DNA of 64,000 bases, from positions 11,094,009-11,158,008 of the forward strand of contig JBBMOA010000002.1 in assembly GCA_037954235.1 (NCBI GenBank), written 5' to 3'. The notes below the pieces were generated by a model. That model did no database searches. It saw nothing but the letters and a program-made list of their open reading frames with translations, and had not been told where the DNA came from. The translations under genes and the position numbers were made by a program. This document shows, piece after piece, positions 1 to 12,546 of the stretch. Origin of the DNA: Aulostomus chinensis. Lineage: Eukaryota > Chordata > Actinopteri > Syngnathiformes > Aulostomidae. The stretch's first letter is position 1, and every line of letters begins with the position of its first letter.

Positions 1-2663
1 TACACGTCACTTACTCTTGGAAAGTAGGAAAAACAATAAAAGTCACCCAATTTTCCAGCCCTGAATCATAGTTTTACACATGTACACATTTAAACTGAAA
101 AAAAGAATGAAAGGCTACTTCACCTGAAAAAGATACTATAGTGGTGAAAAAGTTCATTTAAAAATTCCTCAGGTCCAAAAGGCTCATAATATTTTCATTC
201 CAGCTATCAAATGGTGAAAAGCATAAACACGTTGATATCAGGTTGGTCTATGAGTGACAGAGCTCAGCAGCTCAGGAGAGGCCAGTGTTGGATCAACGCC
301 AGGGTTCATTCCGTTATCTTTCTCAAATACCGTCGGTCCGACAAAGGAGCAAAATCTCAATTAAATTACTACTAATTGCTGCTATTCCACGAAGGATTCC
401 TAACTGATATTCTAACTCTGACCACATGTGGTTAGTTGTAGGATAGTAGAATACATCAGTGCAGCAACAGTGAGTGAGACACCTACTGACCAGGAGGTGT
501 AAATGTTGCCCGTTTCATCTTTGGGACATGAATCTTTGCGGTTTTTCCGGGAATGAGTGATGCTGTGATGGAACATTACTGCATTCCTCACGGTGCAGTG
601 GGGAGGTGGAGAGGTATTTGTCCAGCAAGTGCTCCGACTGCCAGATGGGATGTAAATGTCTTTGGCTTCATTAGTCAAACCTTGTTGTTGACCACATTTT
701 TCTCACAATGAAGTGAAAACATTTGTCACAGTGTAAGTCCGCCAAAACATTTTGTGTGGAAAATTCTTTTATATTTATCACCTTTAATGTTTTTTTTTTT
801 TTTAACCTTTCCTGAATGGCTTGTAATCACGAGAATGCAAATTTTACACACTCTTATAAATAAGAAGCCCAGATGAATATAAACGGAACAAAAGGCATCT
901 TGGCTTTAGGTCAGTAAAGAGATGGATAATATCTAGTATTTGAATCTCTCCTCATAGCTTTTATTCATGCTGTGTGAAGTGCTGCATTCATTATGCTTTA
1001 AACATAAATGTTAGTGAATTAAAATGCAGCGGATATTTCAGAACTGTTTGATGATCCTGTGCACAGATAAAAGCACTGCACACTGAATTATGAATCAAGT
1101 CGGCCAAGTGATGTGGGTCAGTGCTTTCAAAATGCTTGTAGACATTTCACAACAACCAGCCAGCTCACTTAAATGAGCGGTAACAATTTATTTACTCTTT
1201 CCAACGGTGGTTGTCAGTTTAAGAGGGGATGACAAGACTAAATTCGGTCAGTGATGGAGTTAAACGTGTTTAATCACTTGGAAGATGCTTTTCATAAAAA
1301 TGGGATGTCAAGACAGTAAAAATAGTTTTGAAATTGATGCTACATGAGCAGAGCACGAGCAGACAGAGGTAGAAACCTTTGCTGATTATTTTTGTTTCGT
1401 AAAAAGTCCTTGTCAGGAAGCAGTTCAATGAACCCCGCATGTCAAAGCGTCGCTTAGCAACCACCGATGCCAAATGACGCACTGACTAGTGATTTTTGGT
1501 GTCTCTGTTGTAGACTGTAGTAAAGTACTGAATAAAATGAAAGAGAAGAAGATGATAGTGGGAACTAGCATCATACTTCTTTTGTCTTCTGAGTGTTTGC
1601 CGTTATGACCTTAAAAGTGTCCATGGCAACCTCTTCAGCCTCCTTTAACCATCCAGCAACTGCCTCTCTTTAGACGGTTGAAAGTTTTTCCGGTGGACTT
1701 TGACAGGAGGCGACCAAACATGCTGAGCCACTTCTCGGTTTTGGGACTCATTCGGGAATCATTTCATAGCTACTGAAATGATCAGTTCTACCATGTTGGT
1801 AACAAAACAGATGTTCAACACGGAGAGCAACATGGTTGACAGATTTTCGAGTGGTGAGGAGCAGATATGACTGTCCATTATGGTGCATAATGCAAAAGTA
1901 CAACGTGCAGCTCAAACAACTGCCCCACAGACACATTCCATGTCAGTTAGAGGACATAAACAACATGGTGGGATCATTTTCCTGGTCTATCCTCTTTGTA
2001 ATGAAACAACCTGGTTGAAACCATGCAAACTTTGGCTCTGAGCAGCAGCTAAACGCATGAACTCCCAGGATTTATGTGGAGAGCATCTCACTGCTCAAAA
2101 GCCATACAGTCTCTGTTCTATTTTACACGCCAGTGGCCTTGTGCCTTGTGTCTTGGCAGAAGTTCAGCCTTGTGAACATTCTCCTTTCCACACACCAACC
2201 ACCCACCACTGCTTTGGTGCATCATTTGTATTTTGTCTCCTATAACTATGGCTTGGAAACATAATGGACAAGGAGGTCAAACTGCCGCTACAACAGAGAA
2301 GGTGAGGGTGAATGAGAGATTGATAGATGTGCTGAGAGAAGAGTTCGAATAGCGAATAACGAAGAACTTAAGACTGTGATGGTGGAACCTCAACCAGGTC
2401 CTCTGTGGGACAGTGAGCTGCCCTGAAGATGCACCACATTTGGACAAACTATGTTGTCAGTTGAAGGCAGGGAGGTTGTATTTATTCTGAAGTGATCCCA
2501 TCTGATTTTGCACTGTGGTGAATCACTCTGCTGTTAGATTATACAATTTCCCACCATATCATACCATCCTGCCCTGACTGGAGCTCTTTACATCATCCTG
2601 GTACCTGATTCCTTTTCATTATGCTGGCACACGTGTCAGGCAAACACGTAGTTTTGAGACATG
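1..2663. other. Unassigned AT-rich DNA, no gene seen
   Basis: No recognisable gene, RNA or repeat family was found. Reading frames are at most about 90 codons, unrelated to any family I know, and lack splice-site context that would make them convincing exons. A T-run lies near position 790-803. This could be intron or intergenic DNA; conserved non-coding elements cannot be ruled out from a single sequence. Confidence 0.6.
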
Positions 2664-2674
2664 TTTTGTATTGG
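2664..2674. repeat. Left target-site duplication of SINE copy 1
   Basis: The 11-mer ttttgtattgg is repeated exactly at 3053-3063, just after the SINE tail. This is the expected footprint of target-primed reverse transcription. Confidence 0.9.
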
Positions 2675-3052
2675 GGGCGTCATGGTGGTGCAGTGGTCAG
2701 CACTGTCGCCTCACAGCAAGAAGGTTCCAGGTTCCAGTCCCAGCTCCATCACAGGATCTTTCTGTGTGGAGTCTGCATGTTCTCCATGTTCCTGTGTGGG
2801 TTCTCTCTGGTACTCCAGCTTCCTCCCACAGTCCAAAGACATCAAGAGGGGACGAGGCTGATTGATACTCTAAATTGACCGTAGGTGTGACTGTGAGTGT
2901 GAATGGTTGTCTGTCTCTATGTGTTGGTCCTGTGATGGACTGGCGACCTGTCCAGGGTGAACCCCGCCTCTCACCTGGAGGCTGCTGGGATAGGCTCCAC
3001 CCCCTCACGACCCTTAACAGGATAAGCGGTAGAAAATGGATGGATGGATTTT
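2675..3052 (+). mobile_element. tRNA-derived SINE, full-length copy 1 (head type A)
   Basis: Short interspersed element of a kind common in teleosts, moved by reverse transcription using a partner LINE. It is bounded by a perfect 11-bp target-site duplication, ttttgtattgg, at 2664-2674 and 3053-3063. The head has pol III promoter-like boxes: box A tggtgcagtgg at 2686-2696 and a one-mismatch box B ggttccagtcc at 2730-2740. The body ends in taacaggataagcggtag and a short GGAT repeat, the tail type shared with the LINE that supplies the machinery. Very similar copies lie at 13303-13679 (+) and 55473-55836 (-). Several short reading frames cross it on both strands and are not genes. The SINE class is firm; the exact repeat-library name is not known to me. 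Confidence 0.93.
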
Positions 3053-3063
3053 TTTTGTATTGG
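3053..3063. repeat. Right target-site duplication of SINE copy 1
   Basis: Exact partner of 2664-2674, directly following the GGAT tail of the element. Confidence 0.9.
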
Positions 3064-4290
3064 ACTGTCTTGTTTTATATTGCTGTGCATGTTGTGCAGT
3101 GTGCGGGACTTGTCAACTCTGGCATATTTACCTGGATGCCAATGCTGAAATGCTTATTGATGTACACTGTCACTTGTAAATAAATATAATCAGATAAAAA
3201 TAGGTTCGAAGCAGACTCAAAATGAAAGTTGAATCAATCGTTACTTTTTCAAAACCTTAAAAATGCAGCGGTGTCCATGTCTGAACCAGCCATTGTTGGT
3301 AAATGTTTGCTGCAGGATAGGATGTAGCACAATTATTTTCAGAAGGTAATCAAACTGCTGTTTAGAGTTGTCAGAAATAAACGACTAGCAATGAATCACC
3401 TGTCTGCGTGTGCCGTGATGGAGTCAGGTAGTAATCACATTTGGCAGACATGCCATTCCAAAGGTGGATTAATAGCAGTTTGGAAAAAAATTGCAGCTCA
3501 CGATTGCTTGCTAGGCAACATGGCGCCGAGGTACCGCTGCTTTATGGTTTCAGCTTCATCACATATGAGGTCTGCCATGGACCGGCTATTGATTCACTAT
3601 CAAGATATTGCACACAAGAGGCCGGACTTCAATCAGCCTGACATTTCAGAGAGCACGGAGGCCACAAATGACTCCTAATCATTAACAGTCTCATTACACA
3701 CAACATTAATCAGACAATGCTAACTGGTCGAGCACTTTAGGTAAACAGTTTTCCAGCTGGCTAGCAATAACATATATCACTAACTCCCTGAAGCTTGATG
3801 TGCTCTGTCACTAAAAGGAGACGGGCACATTATTTTCACATATACAAGCAGGATTTATGAGTGGAAGGTGTATTATCCAGCTGCTCCTGTGTTTACTGCT
3901 GTTTATCAGCTAACAAGACCACGCTGCCTTAGAATAACTAGCATCAATAACGGCGAAGAAACTCTTCTTTAAACCCGGGAGGCTTCCTCCATAATTAGCT
4001 TTTTTTTCTTCGACGCAATGAACACAGCAGGATATCGCCTGCAAAATAAATTCATGAATAAATAAAAATAAATATGAAAAAAATACAGTTGTTGTTGTTT
4101 TTTTTTGTATTTCACAGTCTTCTCATTGGTTTGAAGTTGGTGGTGTTCAGAAGTTATTTTCCAACAATGTCAATCAAATCTTATCCAACCAAAATAACAC
4201 CAATACTCATAATAAAAATCGTGTTTTCCACTTTGATTGTGGCTTATTCATCATATATATTTGTTATTCTATACGATAAAAATACTGCAA
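3064..4290. other. Unassigned DNA, no gene seen
   Basis: No known repeat or gene was recognised. A 95-codon open frame at 3391-3678 (+) lies in a more mixed-composition stretch, but its product has no motif I recognise and I do not call it a gene. From about 4000 to 4270 the DNA is very AT-rich and holds only low-complexity frames. Confidence 0.5.
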
Positions 4291-4380
4291 CAGTGGTTCT
4301 CAACTTTTTTGACTAACAACCCCCCACAAGCCCCTCCCACCGCGCTCCCTGTACTTTTTTTGCCCAGACACAATAATAAC
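4291..4380 (+). mobile_element. hAT-like DNA transposon left end (remnant)
   Basis: The run cagtggttctcaactttttt at 4291-4310 matches my memory of the terminal sequence of non-autonomous hAT (Charlie/Tip100-like) elements, which begin CAGTGGTTCTCAA and continue with a C-rich stretch, as seen here. No matching reversed end with gaaccactg was found in the next kilobase, and no 8-bp duplication could be set. The right limit is therefore arbitrary and the copy is probably truncated. Confidence 0.5.
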
Positions 4381-6226
4381 GTCCATTTTGGTTTTGGCCT
4401 TTCAGATGTATTTATCTGCACCCTGAAAGTCACCATATGCACTTCCAGCCATGACTGCATTGTAGTCTCATATCTGTAGTCTGAGTTTAAGGACTGCTTC
4501 CAGGTTTTAGTAGTTTAGATTTTTAAGGTTTCAGGTACAGACACACTTTGAATCTCTCACACTCTGTGAATCTATGGCTAGACAAATGATAACACTGTTA
4601 CAGAGAACGCAAAGTGCTTCCCAGGCTACTGTGAAGGTTTCTTGGGACAATAAAGTTTATTATCTACAGTAATTATCCATCACATGGTTCATATTTGATT
4701 GTTTCACCTGCTGCTGCATGTCTCAACCTTGACTTTTGGGAATAGAAACAGCATTTCTCACTTTACCTCTGTTTGTGGCTGAGCTCCAGAATCCTCTGCA
4801 CATCCTTCTTGGCTACTGTGTCATCGTTTTTCAGCGACTAAAAGGGAACAGAAGAGAATATTGTGGGTTTTTTTTTTTTTTTTTAGGAAAGACACAGTTT
4901 TGCATATTATATGATGAGCTCCAAAATGCGAGCTACTTTTAAGCACCCACTGGAGACACTGCAAACAAATACATTGGATAGATTTTCCTGGAGCAACAAA
5001 GAGAGTGATTCACTTTGGTGTTAAAGGTTGTAAGATCCCTTCAAGTCAAAGACTTCATCGTCAGTCATTAGGGGTGGAATGCTGAATATGCTAATGTTTC
5101 AACTTGCTTTTGACATTGCTTTTAATTGTATGCAGTAATGCAGCAGATATAAAAAGCAGTTGATTCCCCATATATAAATAAAGGTATGTAGCCTGTACCA
5201 ATCTCCCAGTGAGTCCTAACGAGGGTAGAGGGCCCTGATTGGGTTCTGCTGGCGCCTCAGCACCTTCATGATGGGTAATTCTGGATTAGTCAGGTCTCTG
5301 ACTGCCCCACAAGCCTTGAAGATATTTTCTTTTTGTTATGAATTGGACAAAAAAAAATTCCCAACATCTCAAGAACTGCGGGCTCAAAAGGGAATAAGCG
5401 TCTTTTTAGAGTGTGCTTGAAAGTAATATCTGTGGCAATTAACGGCACATTTCCATTAAGCTTGTTTCTGCTCCTCATAGCAGGGCAGACAACTTTCTTT
5501 CCCTCCAACCTGTTTCCTGTTGTCTGTTCGTGTACATTTATGTTAAAGTGAAGGAATAAGGAAAGAGGGAAAAGAACAGCTCATGACAATAAGAAGTACA
5601 ATGACTCAAGATAATGTCAAGCTACAACTGTGCAGTTAGAACAGCAAAACTGCAGGGAATTGCCTATTACAAGCCTCTCTGTAATAGAATGGCTTTTAAT
5701 TCTTTTAACTGTACCGTCTGTCAGACCCCACAGTCAGACCACCGTTGCCGCTACGTCACTGCCCAGGAACATGCATAACACATGCTTGGGCTGCCACATT
5801 TTACACGCTGTAATAGTTGTTTAAAGGCTAATTTACTTATACACTCATCTGAGTGTCAGAAATGTACAGAAACCCTGAAGAGCTGTAATTGTAAACATTA
5901 AATTATCTGTTTAATAACCATTTTTTTCCCAGACATGAAAACATCAAAAGGCATGTGTCATCACTAACTCTGAAATAATTCACTGTGATTCATTTTTTTA
6001 ATTTTGTCAAAGGTTTTCTCAGTGCTGGCCGTTTTGGCTGTTGGGATAACGTCTTAAAGTCTGAATTAATATTTTTCTGCTGAAGTCATCGAAACTTTTA
6101 TAAATTCCCTGCACAGTCAACAAATGCTGCTATTTTATTCAAAAAATAAAACATTAGAAATAATCAACATATTTCTACATTGTAACATTTTAACTTGTTT
6201 TTCTGCGATATTTATGGTAATATTTC
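4381..6226. other. Unassigned DNA, no gene seen
   Basis: Part of the first 250 bases may be the body of the hAT-like remnant. Otherwise nothing was recognised. A T-run at about 4868-4884 is the only simple repeat of note. Confidence 0.5.
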
Positions 6227-6485
6227 ATCTATTTATTGACTTTCTATACTGCTTATCTGTTAAGGTTGCGCGGAGGGGGGGGGGGGGGGGGGGGGGGCTC
6301 TCCCAGCTGACATTGGGTTAGAGGCAGGGTTCAGAACACCAGTACGTTGCAGGACCACCAGGAGCAATTAGGGGTTCAGTATCTTGCTCAAGGACACTTC
6401 AGCATGGTCACCGGGGGGAAGTGAGGATTGAACCAGCAACCTTTTGGTTGCTAGACAGCCACTCCATCTCTGAGCCCTGCTGCCC
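6227..6485 (-). mobile_element. tRNA-derived SINE, head type B, degenerate tail
   Basis: Read on the minus strand, this begins gggcagcagggctcagag, continues with gttgctggttcaatcc (box B-like) and a cttcccc/ggtgaccatg block, then ctaattgctcc and a tail with taacagataagcagtatag. The tail's (GGAT)n is decayed, and the C-run before it has become 23 consecutive bases (6275-6297, as G on the plus strand). Related copies are at 20755-20984, 29280-29476 and 34869-35010. No clear target-site duplication could be found, in line with an older copy. Confidence 0.85.
6275..6297. repeat. Homopolymer (G)23
   Basis: Twenty-three consecutive G lie inside the reversed SINE tail, at the position where other copies have a short C-run on the opposite strand. 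The length is likely polymorphic and also error-prone in sequencing. Confidence 0.95.
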
Positions 6486-8661
6486 AATCAATGGTCATGT
6501 TACCATTGACTATACAGTTGAGCAGGGGGTACAGTAATTACTTCATTATCTCGAGGTCAAAATCATGTCTCATCATGTCAATTTCAAAAAGGTCGATTTA
6601 TAGAGATCATTTTACCACATTTTCTATAAATCATGGAAAAATGATGTAATGTTATTTTTCTTTTATACTTATGACCATAATATAAAAGATAAGAATGAGT
6701 GCGTCCAGTTCATTTCACCATACTTGATACCAGCCTTCAGCGTGACTGTCAGGGAGGATTCATGAGTGACCGGTAAATGAATAAACCAATTAGATGAGCA
6801 GCTGCTGGTTGGGAGATGGGAGCTGGTCAACCTCTCATCATTGGCTGTTATAAAACCAGACTGTTGCTCTAACAATGCACCCGCAGCACACACTACTGCA
6901 CTTGTGCCCCCGGACCGAGGCTGCAGGTCCTTGTTGCGTCTTCTTCTCCTAAGCACTGACAAGCTGGAGAGAGCTGGGACAAAGCACATGTGTGGTCAAA
7001 AAAAGAAAAAAGTACTTTGTTTGTACTTTGTTTCTATGACAGCAGCATCTTGACAGATTCTTTGGTAGAGTAGCATCACCTCTTTATCAGTTCAGATCGT
7101 TGTGTTTTTTTATGTGTGATCCATTTTTTTTGTTGGTTTTTTTGTGTGGTGAGCAATGTGCTGGACCTCATACTTGGTATGGAGGAGCTTGTTGATAGTG
7201 ATGTCCCGCTGTCACTGCACGGTTTGACAGCCACAGAGCAGCAGGGTGTGGGTGAGCCGTCTGTGCTGTGACTATCAAGGTAAGAAAAACAAGGACTCAT
7301 CCACAGGGATGTCACACTACACACATACACGAGTTGCATGTTCCAGATGTTTGCCTCAAAAATTTAAGTCATGTAAGTCTGAGCAGGACAGTAGAGTGAA
7401 ACATGACATTTACAGTTCATGAATGAGAAGCCTGGCTCAACTTGACCTGCTGCAGTAGAAAGCCACTCAGGCTTCTTTCCTCGTACATCTCTTTACTGAG
7501 ATGACCCAACAGACCCGCCTCGTCACATGATCCACGTCTCTGACAAAATTAAGCGTTTGTAGGTTGCTACTCGCTCGCTAGCCGGGAGGATGTTGTTTCA
7601 CATTTACTGGGGTTTCCTTTGATTTTATGTATTTTGGAGTATCGCACTGGAAAAGGGGAATGGAAATGGCAAAACTAGAAAAAAGACAAACAAACTTGAA
7701 TTCGCAAAAACACTTTCTCCCTCACTTGAGGTGGTTTTTGACTTATATGAAAGGATTAATGCCCAAATTGAGAGATGGATACACATTTGCCATGAGTCTG
7801 AACTCTGGTGAAGGCTGTTTCCACTGAGGGCGTCGCTCCAGTTTCCCCGAAATACGCACCAGCATGGCTGCTAACAACAGCAACAACAACACACTTGTAG
7901 CCGAAGCACTCCAATTCATATTTCTTTCTCTTTTTTTTTCTGAGAACCTTCAAAAGATTTGCTTCACATTGAGATGGAAACCAGGCTAATGTTGAAAAAC
8001 AGCACAGGAACAGAGAAAGAATGACCCAAAAACAGCTTAAAGCCACAACGCTGTTCCAGTAAACTAGTCGAGGGGAAACTACACTCTGTTATCATCTTTA
8101 CCAGCCAATACCAGTGTGATGTTCACCTGGTGATCGTCAAACAAGACATAGGTAAAGAAAAACAATCTCCAAAGAACCCATCAACTTACGACCCTGCTGG
8201 AGTTTGTACAATGATAGTTTTTGTGTAATTAGCAGCCAAATGTTATAAAAAAAACCCATTTAATAACCACTGTCTTGCTGTAAATTCAGGTGGATTTAAG
8301 TTGGCACACAGTATTTAAATGCTCTTCCCCAATGTCATCATCCACTTGCGTTAGACGATTTTGAAATCCATACAGTTCCAGTCTGGTTTCCTCTCCGCTT
8401 AACTGACTCACCTCAGACAACGTTCACTGGGGCTTTCAGACGCCATGTGACAAGAGCACAGTCCGTCCTGTGAAGCTACCTTTTGTTGCTGCATCAAAGT
8501 GCACATGCACACACACTGAGCGCGCCAAGGTAACAGTACAGCCTTCTTGTGCCCTGCAAGCCCCCTGGAGAATTGTGTGGGAAGCTGTGGTCAGACTCCT
8601 CCCTGACAGTACCATAAACACCAGAGGTAAAAACATTATTAAGGCCATTAAAGCTCAAGAT
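6486..8661. other. Unassigned DNA, no gene seen
   Basis: No gene recognised. A plus-strand frame near 7150-7260 can be read with a hydrophobic-acidic string faintly like a non-LTR retrotransposon endonuclease end, but it is too short to call. The stretch 7540-8060 has a repeat-like feel without a family I can name. Confidence 0.45.
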
Positions 8662-8790
8662 TGTCACGATCCCTGTCTCGTGCTTCCTGTTTTATTTTGT
8701 AGTCATGTCCTGTCTCATGACCTCCCTCCTGTGATTACCTCATGTGTCTCACCTGGTTGATTGCCACACCTGCGCCTTGTTCCCTCCATG

Positions 8791-8797
8791 TATTTAA
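8791..8797 (+). promoter_or_regulatory. TATA-like box in LTR
   Basis: tatttaa sits about 130 bases into the probable LTR. It is a candidate core promoter of the element, judged by position only. Confidence 0.35.
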
Positions 8798-8929
8798 CCG
8801 CGGTGTTTTCCTGTGTTCGGTGTTGGGTCATTGTCGTTGGTAGTTTGTTGCGTCTAGTTAGTTTAATGTCTTGTGCTTATCTCGTTCACGGTCCGGTGTC
8901 AAGTCCTCAGTCTCGCGTCTCGTCTCCAA

Positions 8930-8979
8930 CTCTCACGCCACGCCAAGTCGTCAGCTCTCACGCCACGCCAAGTCTTCAG
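8930..8979 (+). repeat. 25-bp tandem duplication within the LTR
   Basis: Two adjacent 25-base units beginning ctctcacgccacgccaagtc differ at a single base (cgtcag against cttcag). They lie just upstream of the polyadenylation signal of the probable LTR. Confidence 0.9.
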
Positions 8980-8992
8980 TCCCCCGGCTTTC

Positions 8993-8998
8993 AATAAA
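8993..8998 (+). terminator. Polyadenylation signal in LTR
   Basis: aataaa is followed within about 30 bases by a T/G-rich then CA context, as in the R region of LTR retroelements. Confidence 0.45.
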
Positions 8999-9068
8999 CC
9001 TGTTTTGTTCACCTCAACACTGTCTGCATTTGGGTCTCCCTCACCATCCACAACCCCGAACCCTAACA

Positions 9069-11620
9069 AAGAAACTTGATCACTTATGTTATATATCGCC
9101 AGGAAACAGCTTTCTTTTAAAGCGTAGAGGGATAGTGGTCTCTTGCAATTTGAGTTGACAGCACAGCTTAAATATTGTTGCGTGTTGGTTGTTCTCCTCA
9201 ACCTACAGGAGAGATGTAATTTTACATTCAATACATGTCATGAAAGTCTAACTGAAGTTTAATCATGCTTGACATACAGCATATAAATCATCATCATAAT
9301 AAAATATCAGTTTGTTCTGTTTGATTTTATATGTCCCTCTTGATTAATTTGACAGATTACAAGGTAAAAATTCTTGCAGGTTGTGTTCAAGAGTCGGAGG
9401 TAAACGTATATGAACTGATCATTTATTTTTCACCCAACAAGTAAGTACGTCTTTCATTTATCTTTGATATGTCTGAGTGTTTTTTTAGTGTGAATTTATT
9501 TTCCTGTCAATTATTTTGCGTCATAAAGCAACGCGTTTCATTTGATGTCAGACTCGGACCAGTGTTACAGACAATAAAATGCACGCCTCAAATAAACATA
9601 GTGATAAATTACACTCATTAAACTCGGTCAAACATCTTTTGACAAGACTGAATGAACCACGTATTTCGTCAGTGCATCCTATAAAGGACTTCTCTCACAT
9701 ATCACTTTTCCATTACTGCTTTTATTCTCAGTGAAGCGGTGGTATACAAAGGGACCATAAGGATTGTGGACAAGCTTTTATTGGTCCACAGTCTTTTATA
9801 TGTGTACATCCCCTCAGGCTATGTGACTGTATTGAATTGTGTGGAAGAAAATCTACTTTTAACATCATTGCATTGTTTCATAAGGTTATTTTCAATCCAA
9901 AAATCTACCAAAGCCCACAGCACAGAGCTACAGAAAGCCTATTATTTTATGAAATGTAGAGATATCTCATCTGGGAGCTACTGCCAAGAATAAATTCCCC
10001 CATCACACCAAGTTTAATAATTAGGGTTGCTGACCTGCACCTCCAGGGCAACTTGTTAAAACTATCAACACTTGCTCCATCAGATCTTTCCAAAAATATC
10101 ACACGCTTCTCCACATTCACTTGAATTCTCCTTTTAAAGTTGATGATTTTATGGAGATGATGTTTTCTTCCCCGAAAGAATAAATTATTTCCAGAGCACA
10201 CTTGTCAAAATCCAACCCAACCTCTGCCCTGCCCAGCGTGCTGGCGTAAGGCCCAGGGGCCACGACAGACGCCAACCTAGCTAGCCTGCAGTGGAGAGAC
10301 ATCAAAGCCTGTCCTGGGGATGACGCTAGCCAGAGTGCACAAGCTTTATCCAGATACATGGGGCATCTCTCACAAACACACACACAAATGCCTGAAAACT
10401 CAGAATATATTTGATTTATTATTGATTTCTTTGCTCTATTTGTTTCAAAAAAAGTTTAAACAATCAGCTCCCTGTGTAGATGAAACTATCAGTTCAGTAC
10501 GGAAGCCCTGAGGGGTGAGGAGATAAAGAAAGCAAAAAAGCAGTGATCGACCTCCCAAGTCTGATCTAAATTTTTGACATTGGTTTAAATGTTCTGGCAG
10601 GGTCACATGTCCCACTGTCAGAGGACTGGGCAGTAAAATCATATCAATATCACAATACATTCCCCCAATAGAAACATTCAAAATTATCCATATTGAAGTG
10701 TCGTTTAATGTTTCGACAAAACATGCTCTTATTCTGAAGGGCTGCTGTGAGTTGTGATACAGGAAGTAGTACCGGGGCTCCATTCTGTTTACCAAACGTC
10801 CCGTTTTCATGTCCGAATTTGTGTCGTTGGTTGTAGGTGGTATTTTGTAATGTGACAGTTTTCTATCCATACAGACGAGGCACACTTTAAACGTGTTGAA
10901 ATTATAAGGCATCTTTGAGTAACCTTTGAGTATCAGTTGAGTATCTCACTGCCAGGCCGAGTGTCCTGGTTTTCAGTAATCAAAATATGGTCACCCTAGT
11001 CTGAGCTGAGTCACCAAAATGGGCATAATGAGCAAAAAACTGGCAAAAATGCGTCAGCAATGACCAATGTAAAGGATGAAGACGTGACAGGAAACACAGC
11101 AGCCTGATTTAGCCTGTTTTTATGTTTGAAATAACGCACAGTCCACAGAACGGTGGATATTTGGATGGTGCATCAAACTTATTCTAATGGTTTGGCTTCA
11201 GATCACCCAGGAGCAAAAACTAGCCTTTAAAACGTTCTGATTACTCATTTATCCTGATGACTGTTAACACTGCTGCCGTGAGTTCACATTTTCTTTTACC
11301 TGCAGCGTCTTGAGTCTATTTTGCGGTGTGACCTCCGACCCAGGATTGGCTCCTTCTGGTGGAGGCGTGACCTCTCTTCACAAGTGGTGTCGGCCACTAC
11401 AGCTGCTTCCTGGTTGAGGATTTAGATTTGCCTTTTCTTTATTTTTATGTCCTCCTTTCAGTTATAATTATTTATTGATTTGAGCACCAACGCCGGCCCT
11501 TTTCCTTTGCAGTTTTGCCCTCAGCTCCTTGTGTTCACGAATACCTAACGCTAAAAATAAATAACTTTAGTTTACAAAAATAATATCTCGTTTATGTTGA
11601 ATATGATTTCTACCATGGAC
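9069..11620. other. Unassigned DNA, no gene seen
   Basis: No gene or repeat family was identified. The longest frame of the window, 155 codons on the minus strand at 10445-10912, is here; it has no domain I recognise, unremarkable composition and no flanking exon signals. I treat it as chance or repeat-derived. Confidence 0.5.
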
Positions 11621-11693
11621 TAGGGGGGTACCGATATTGAGTGATATGAAACTTTAATCAGGAAAACATTTTGGGTCATATCGCCCAGCGCTA
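11621..11693. mobile_element. Short MITE-like unit (ctgggcgatat family)
   Basis: The right end read on the minus strand is TAGCGCTGGGCGATATGACC. The left end on the plus strand is taggggggtaccgatattg. The two are imperfect inverted repeats with a shared gatat core, enclosing only about 30 bases. The 'gctgggcgatat' end is a recurrent motif of teleost non-autonomous DNA transposons. No target-site duplication was confirmed. Confidence 0.5.
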
Positions 11694-12512
11694 CGCTGCC
11701 ACCTGCCCATCAGGAGGCTGCTGAACAAGCAACACAGCAGCAAGACTTTATTTTCAATCAAGGCTACATGCTACACACAGTTACGCTAATGATGAACACT
11801 AATTAGCACTCTAAGTCTCACATGAACTTAGAAAGCAGCATTGAAACGAGGATGCAAGAGACGTGACACACAGGAGGGAAACACAACCTCATCAAGTCAC
11901 TCACCTAAAACACACACATGAAACACGTAACTGTAACTGTTTCAGGATTAATTAACAGATGTGTTTTTTTGATGCATTTCTGAATTCTAGTTTTGGCTTG
12001 TGAAATTACTCTGATTGTAGTAATCAATCCAGCTACGACAGGCTGAGGTGCACCCGTACAACGTAGCGTTTATGTTTCCCTGACTCTCACCCGAGTCTGA
12101 CCAAGCTGACCCCGAGCTGCTCAGTGTTCGATCAAGCGCGAGCATGTTTACTCATAGTTGTGCTTGAGGATGGAGACGAACCCATCGTGAATGGAGCTCT
12201 AATGCAACAAATCGCCATGGAAGCAAGAGCAGAACCTCAATTTTAATCAAGTGGAGCTAGAAATATGAATATGAGAGCATGAAGACTCTGAGAGAAATTC
12301 TCAATAACAAGAGTGGGGGAGGAAGTCATTACTGTGTTGCATTTCTTTCAGGCCATGACTGGATCATCAAAGAAAGCTCCTCAGAGTTCGCTTCTGCTTT
12401 CAAACAGACCTGCTTTTATTCAGCAGGAACTGAGGAAGAAAATATGACTCACCTTCACAAATAAAAACAACAAAAATATTGACCTGCTAAATTTTTTTAA
12501 CCAGTAGAACTG
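11694..12512. other. Unassigned DNA, no gene seen
   Basis: No gene or repeat recognised in this interval. Confidence 0.5.
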
Positions 12513-12546
12513 CTTCTTCTTCTTCTTCTTCTTCTTCTTCTTCTTC
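12513..12546. repeat. Microsatellite (CTT)n
   Basis: About eleven uninterrupted CTT units. Confidence 0.97.

Larger units (their letters stand above)
8662..9068 (+). mobile_element. Probable solo LTR of a retrotransposon
   Basis: The segment starts TGTCACGATCCC and ends CCCTAACA, that is TG...CA, the usual LTR ends. Inside are a TATA-like tatttaa (8791-8797) and, about 200 bases on, a polyadenylation signal aataaa (8993-8998), in the order expected for U3-R-U5. Flanks are aagat on the left and aagaa on the right, a 4-of-5 match suggesting a decayed duplication of 4 to 5 bp. No internal gag/pol or second LTR is nearby, so it is most simply a solo LTR left by recombination. Superfamily (gypsy, BEL or ERV) cannot be decided here. 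Confidence 0.72.

Noticed and set aside
1471..1486. gactagtgatttt, identical over 13 bases to part of the microRNA miR-7
   Set aside because: The flanks do not match miR-7 further and there is no complementary arm to form a precursor hairpin.
2621..3183. Several overlapping frames on both strands, also near 13282-13662 and 55451-55944, with repeated RHGGAVV/SQQEGSRFQS peptides
   Set aside because: These are translations of SINE copies and recur at each insertion; they are not a protein family.
7140..7275. Plus-strand reading with VLDLILGMEEL, faintly like a LINE endonuclease end
   Set aside because: Too short, no catalytic motif, stop codons close on both sides.
10445..10912. Longest open frame, 155 codons on the minus strand
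   Set aside because: No recognisable domain or motif and no neighbouring exon signals. One frame of this length is expected by chance or from repeat-derived DNA in 64 kb.
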